From a bacterium (GTDB taxonomy: Bacteria; UBA3054): a stretch of 7,722 nt of DNA. Position 1 is the first letter of the stretch. Each line of letters starts with the position of its first letter. The notes below the pieces were generated by a model, which was given only the letters and a program-made list of their open reading frames with translations, was not told where the DNA came from and did not search any database. Shown piece by piece: positions 6,624 to 7,722 of the stretch. The position numbers and the translations under genes are program-made. Location of the stretch: the NCBI GenBank assembly GCA_017538635.1, contig JAFYIM010000348.1:1-7722 (forward strand), given 5' to 3'.

Positions 6624-7722
6624 ATGCGCGTTCTCTTTGACGCATTTCCTCTTCTGGCCCCCAAATCTGGAGTCGGATATTATACCCTGAACCTTCTCAA
6701 GGCAATGTCCAGGGAATATCCCGAAGACGAGCACGTCTATTTTTATGGGCGTCGTTTTTCAAGGGAGATCTTGAACGACGCCCCCGGTTTCGACGCAGGT
6801 TTAAGAAAAGTTCTGAAAAAATGTTTCCCTAAGCCCTACCGAATAACTCAGCCGATAAAGGAAATGTTTTTTAGGTTTGGTGCGGAGAAGCATAAGGCTG
6901 ATATTTATCACGAGCTTAATTACGTTCCTCTTCCCTACAAGGGTCCGCAAGTCGTGACCGTTTTCGACATGTCGCTTATCAGGTATCCGGAAACGCACCC
7001 CAGGGACCGCCGCTCGTACTTCGACAGCTACTTCAAGAAACGCTTGAAGAACGCCAGCCATTTCATCACCATAAGCGATTTCTCCAAGAGAGAGCTGACG
7101 GAGCTTTACGACGTCCCCCCGGAAAAAATAACTACGATCTACTTGGGCGGCCTTGAGTTCACTAAAGAGAATCCAAATTTCACAGAGAAACTGCCGGACA
7201 AATACTTTCTTTATCTTGGCAATCTAGAGCCTAGGAAAAACATTCCCATGCTTCTCAGAGCCTACTCCTCTGCCAAAAACAAGGAAAAAGATTTGCCCAA
7301 ACTCATATTGGCCGGCTCCCCAAGTTGGCTCTCAGACGAGATATTCAAAACAATCGGAGAATTAGGCCTTTCCGACTCAGTCATAGTCAAAGGCTACGTT
7401 CCTCTGCCGGATCTTCCGCATTATTACAGGAATGCGCTGGCCTTCCTTTTTCCCTCCAAATACGAAGGCTTCGGCCTCCCGGTCCTGGAAGCGATGGGAG
7501 AAGGAACTCCCGTCATAGTTTCGGACTGTTCCTCGCTCCCCGAGGTAGTCGGCGATTCCGGCATACTTCTTCCCTGCGATGAAGAATCGCTTTGGGCGAA
7601 AGCCATGATCGATGTTTTTCAAAACGAAGCGCTGAGGAATGAGCTTTCCCAAAAGGCTGTCTCAAGAGCCAGACTTTTCTCCTGGAGTCAGTGCGCAAGA
7701 GAGACGCGCGCCGTCTATGAAA
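6624..7722 (+). CDS. GT4-family glycosyltransferase (3' end outside window)
   Basis: The frame is open from ATG 6624 to the right edge, giving 366 residues and one extra base. GT4 enzymes are usually about 370-400 residues, so it is nearly complete. It is a GT-B retaining glycosyltransferase that moves a sugar from a nucleotide donor to a growing glycan, acting on the cytoplasmic side; the sugar cannot be told. Visible hallmarks are the N-terminal glycine loop GVGYYTLNL (from 16), VVTVFDMS around Asp115 (relatives usually have His-Asp, here Phe-Asp), ISDFSK (150-155), GNLEPRKN (199-206) with the phosphate-binding Arg204-Lys205, and the EX7E motif Glu281 to Glu289 in KYEGFGLPVLEAM, followed by GTPVIVSDCSSLPEVVGDSG. 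The best-resembling group is the mannosyl/rhamnosyl-type transferases of O-antigen and capsule loci. The start lies one base after the upstream stop (TGATATG) without a clear Shine-Dalgarno, so translation is probably coupled. Codon use differs from upstream: it contains TCA, TTA and CTA codons that the preceding gene almost entirely avoids. Confidence 0.93.
   Translation, partial: MRVLFDAFPLLAPKSGVGYYTLNLLKAMSREYPEDEHVYFYGRRFSREILNDAPGFDAGLRKVLKKCFPKPYRITQPIKEMFFRFGAEKHKADIYHELNYVPLPYKGPQVVTVFDMSLIRYPETHPRDRRSYFDSYFKKRLKNASHFITISDFSKRELTELYDVPPEKITTIYLGGLEFTKENPNFTEKLPDKYFLYLGNLEPRKNIPMLLRAYSSAKNKEKDLPKLILAGSPSWLSDEIFKTIGELGLSDSVIVKGYVPLPDLPHYYRNALAFLFPSKYEGFGLPVLEAMGEGTPVIVSDCSSLPEVVGDSGILLPCDEESLWAKAMIDVFQNEALRNELSQKAVSRARLFSWSQCARETRAVYE

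Noticed and set aside
1..7722. tRNA or rRNA genes, CRISPR arrays, insertion sequences, phage genes or toxin-antitoxin pairs
   Set aside because: Nothing supports any of these by eye. Nearly all bases are covered by five genes on one strand.

Overview
The window is a chromosomal segment of a Gram-negative-type bacterium. All genes lie on the + strand, packed tightly in two blocks. The envelope genes (an AsmA-like protein, an O-antigen-ligase-like membrane protein and a GT4 glycosyltransferase) imply a double-membrane cell. The switch-I region of LepA (GITIKSHPV) resembles my recollection of LepA from the PVC superphylum (Chlamydiae, Verrucomicrobia, Lentisphaerae). Base composition is slightly above half GC by eye. 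The taxonomic guess is tentative.

Block 1 (1-3931) is a compact housekeeping run. It holds the 3' end of aspS (aspartyl-tRNA synthetase, cut by the left edge), an AsmA-like single-span envelope protein whose ATG overlaps the aspS stop, and lepA (elongation factor 4), which begins at or just after the AsmA-like stop. The spacing suggests one transcript and coupled translation. Two genes are translational; the middle one is an envelope protein probably concerned with lipid transport or membrane homeostasis.

A 129-bp AT-rich gap (3932-4060) separates the blocks. It carries a plausible sigma-70-type promoter, a good ribosome binding site for the next gene and two small AT-rich palindromes. No convincing terminator follows lepA.

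Block 2 (4061-7722) is the start of a surface-polysaccharide locus. An 853-residue polytopic protein with the signatures of the O-antigen ligase/polymerase (Wzy_C) family is followed after one base by a GT4 glycosyltransferase that runs off the right edge. The glycosyltransferase would add sugars to a lipid-linked glycan on the cytoplasmic face. The membrane protein would polymerise or ligate the chains on the periplasmic face. The most unusual item is the membrane protein itself: it has a large periplasmic loop, an extra C-terminal beta-rich domain that looks sugar-binding, a very acidic tail, and a glycine where relatives usually have the catalytic histidine.

I found no RNA genes, mobile elements, CRISPR arrays or long repeats. 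Long open frames on the minus strand are shadows of codon bias. I see no clearly undescribed multi-gene system; the modified polymerase/ligase is the best candidate for novelty.
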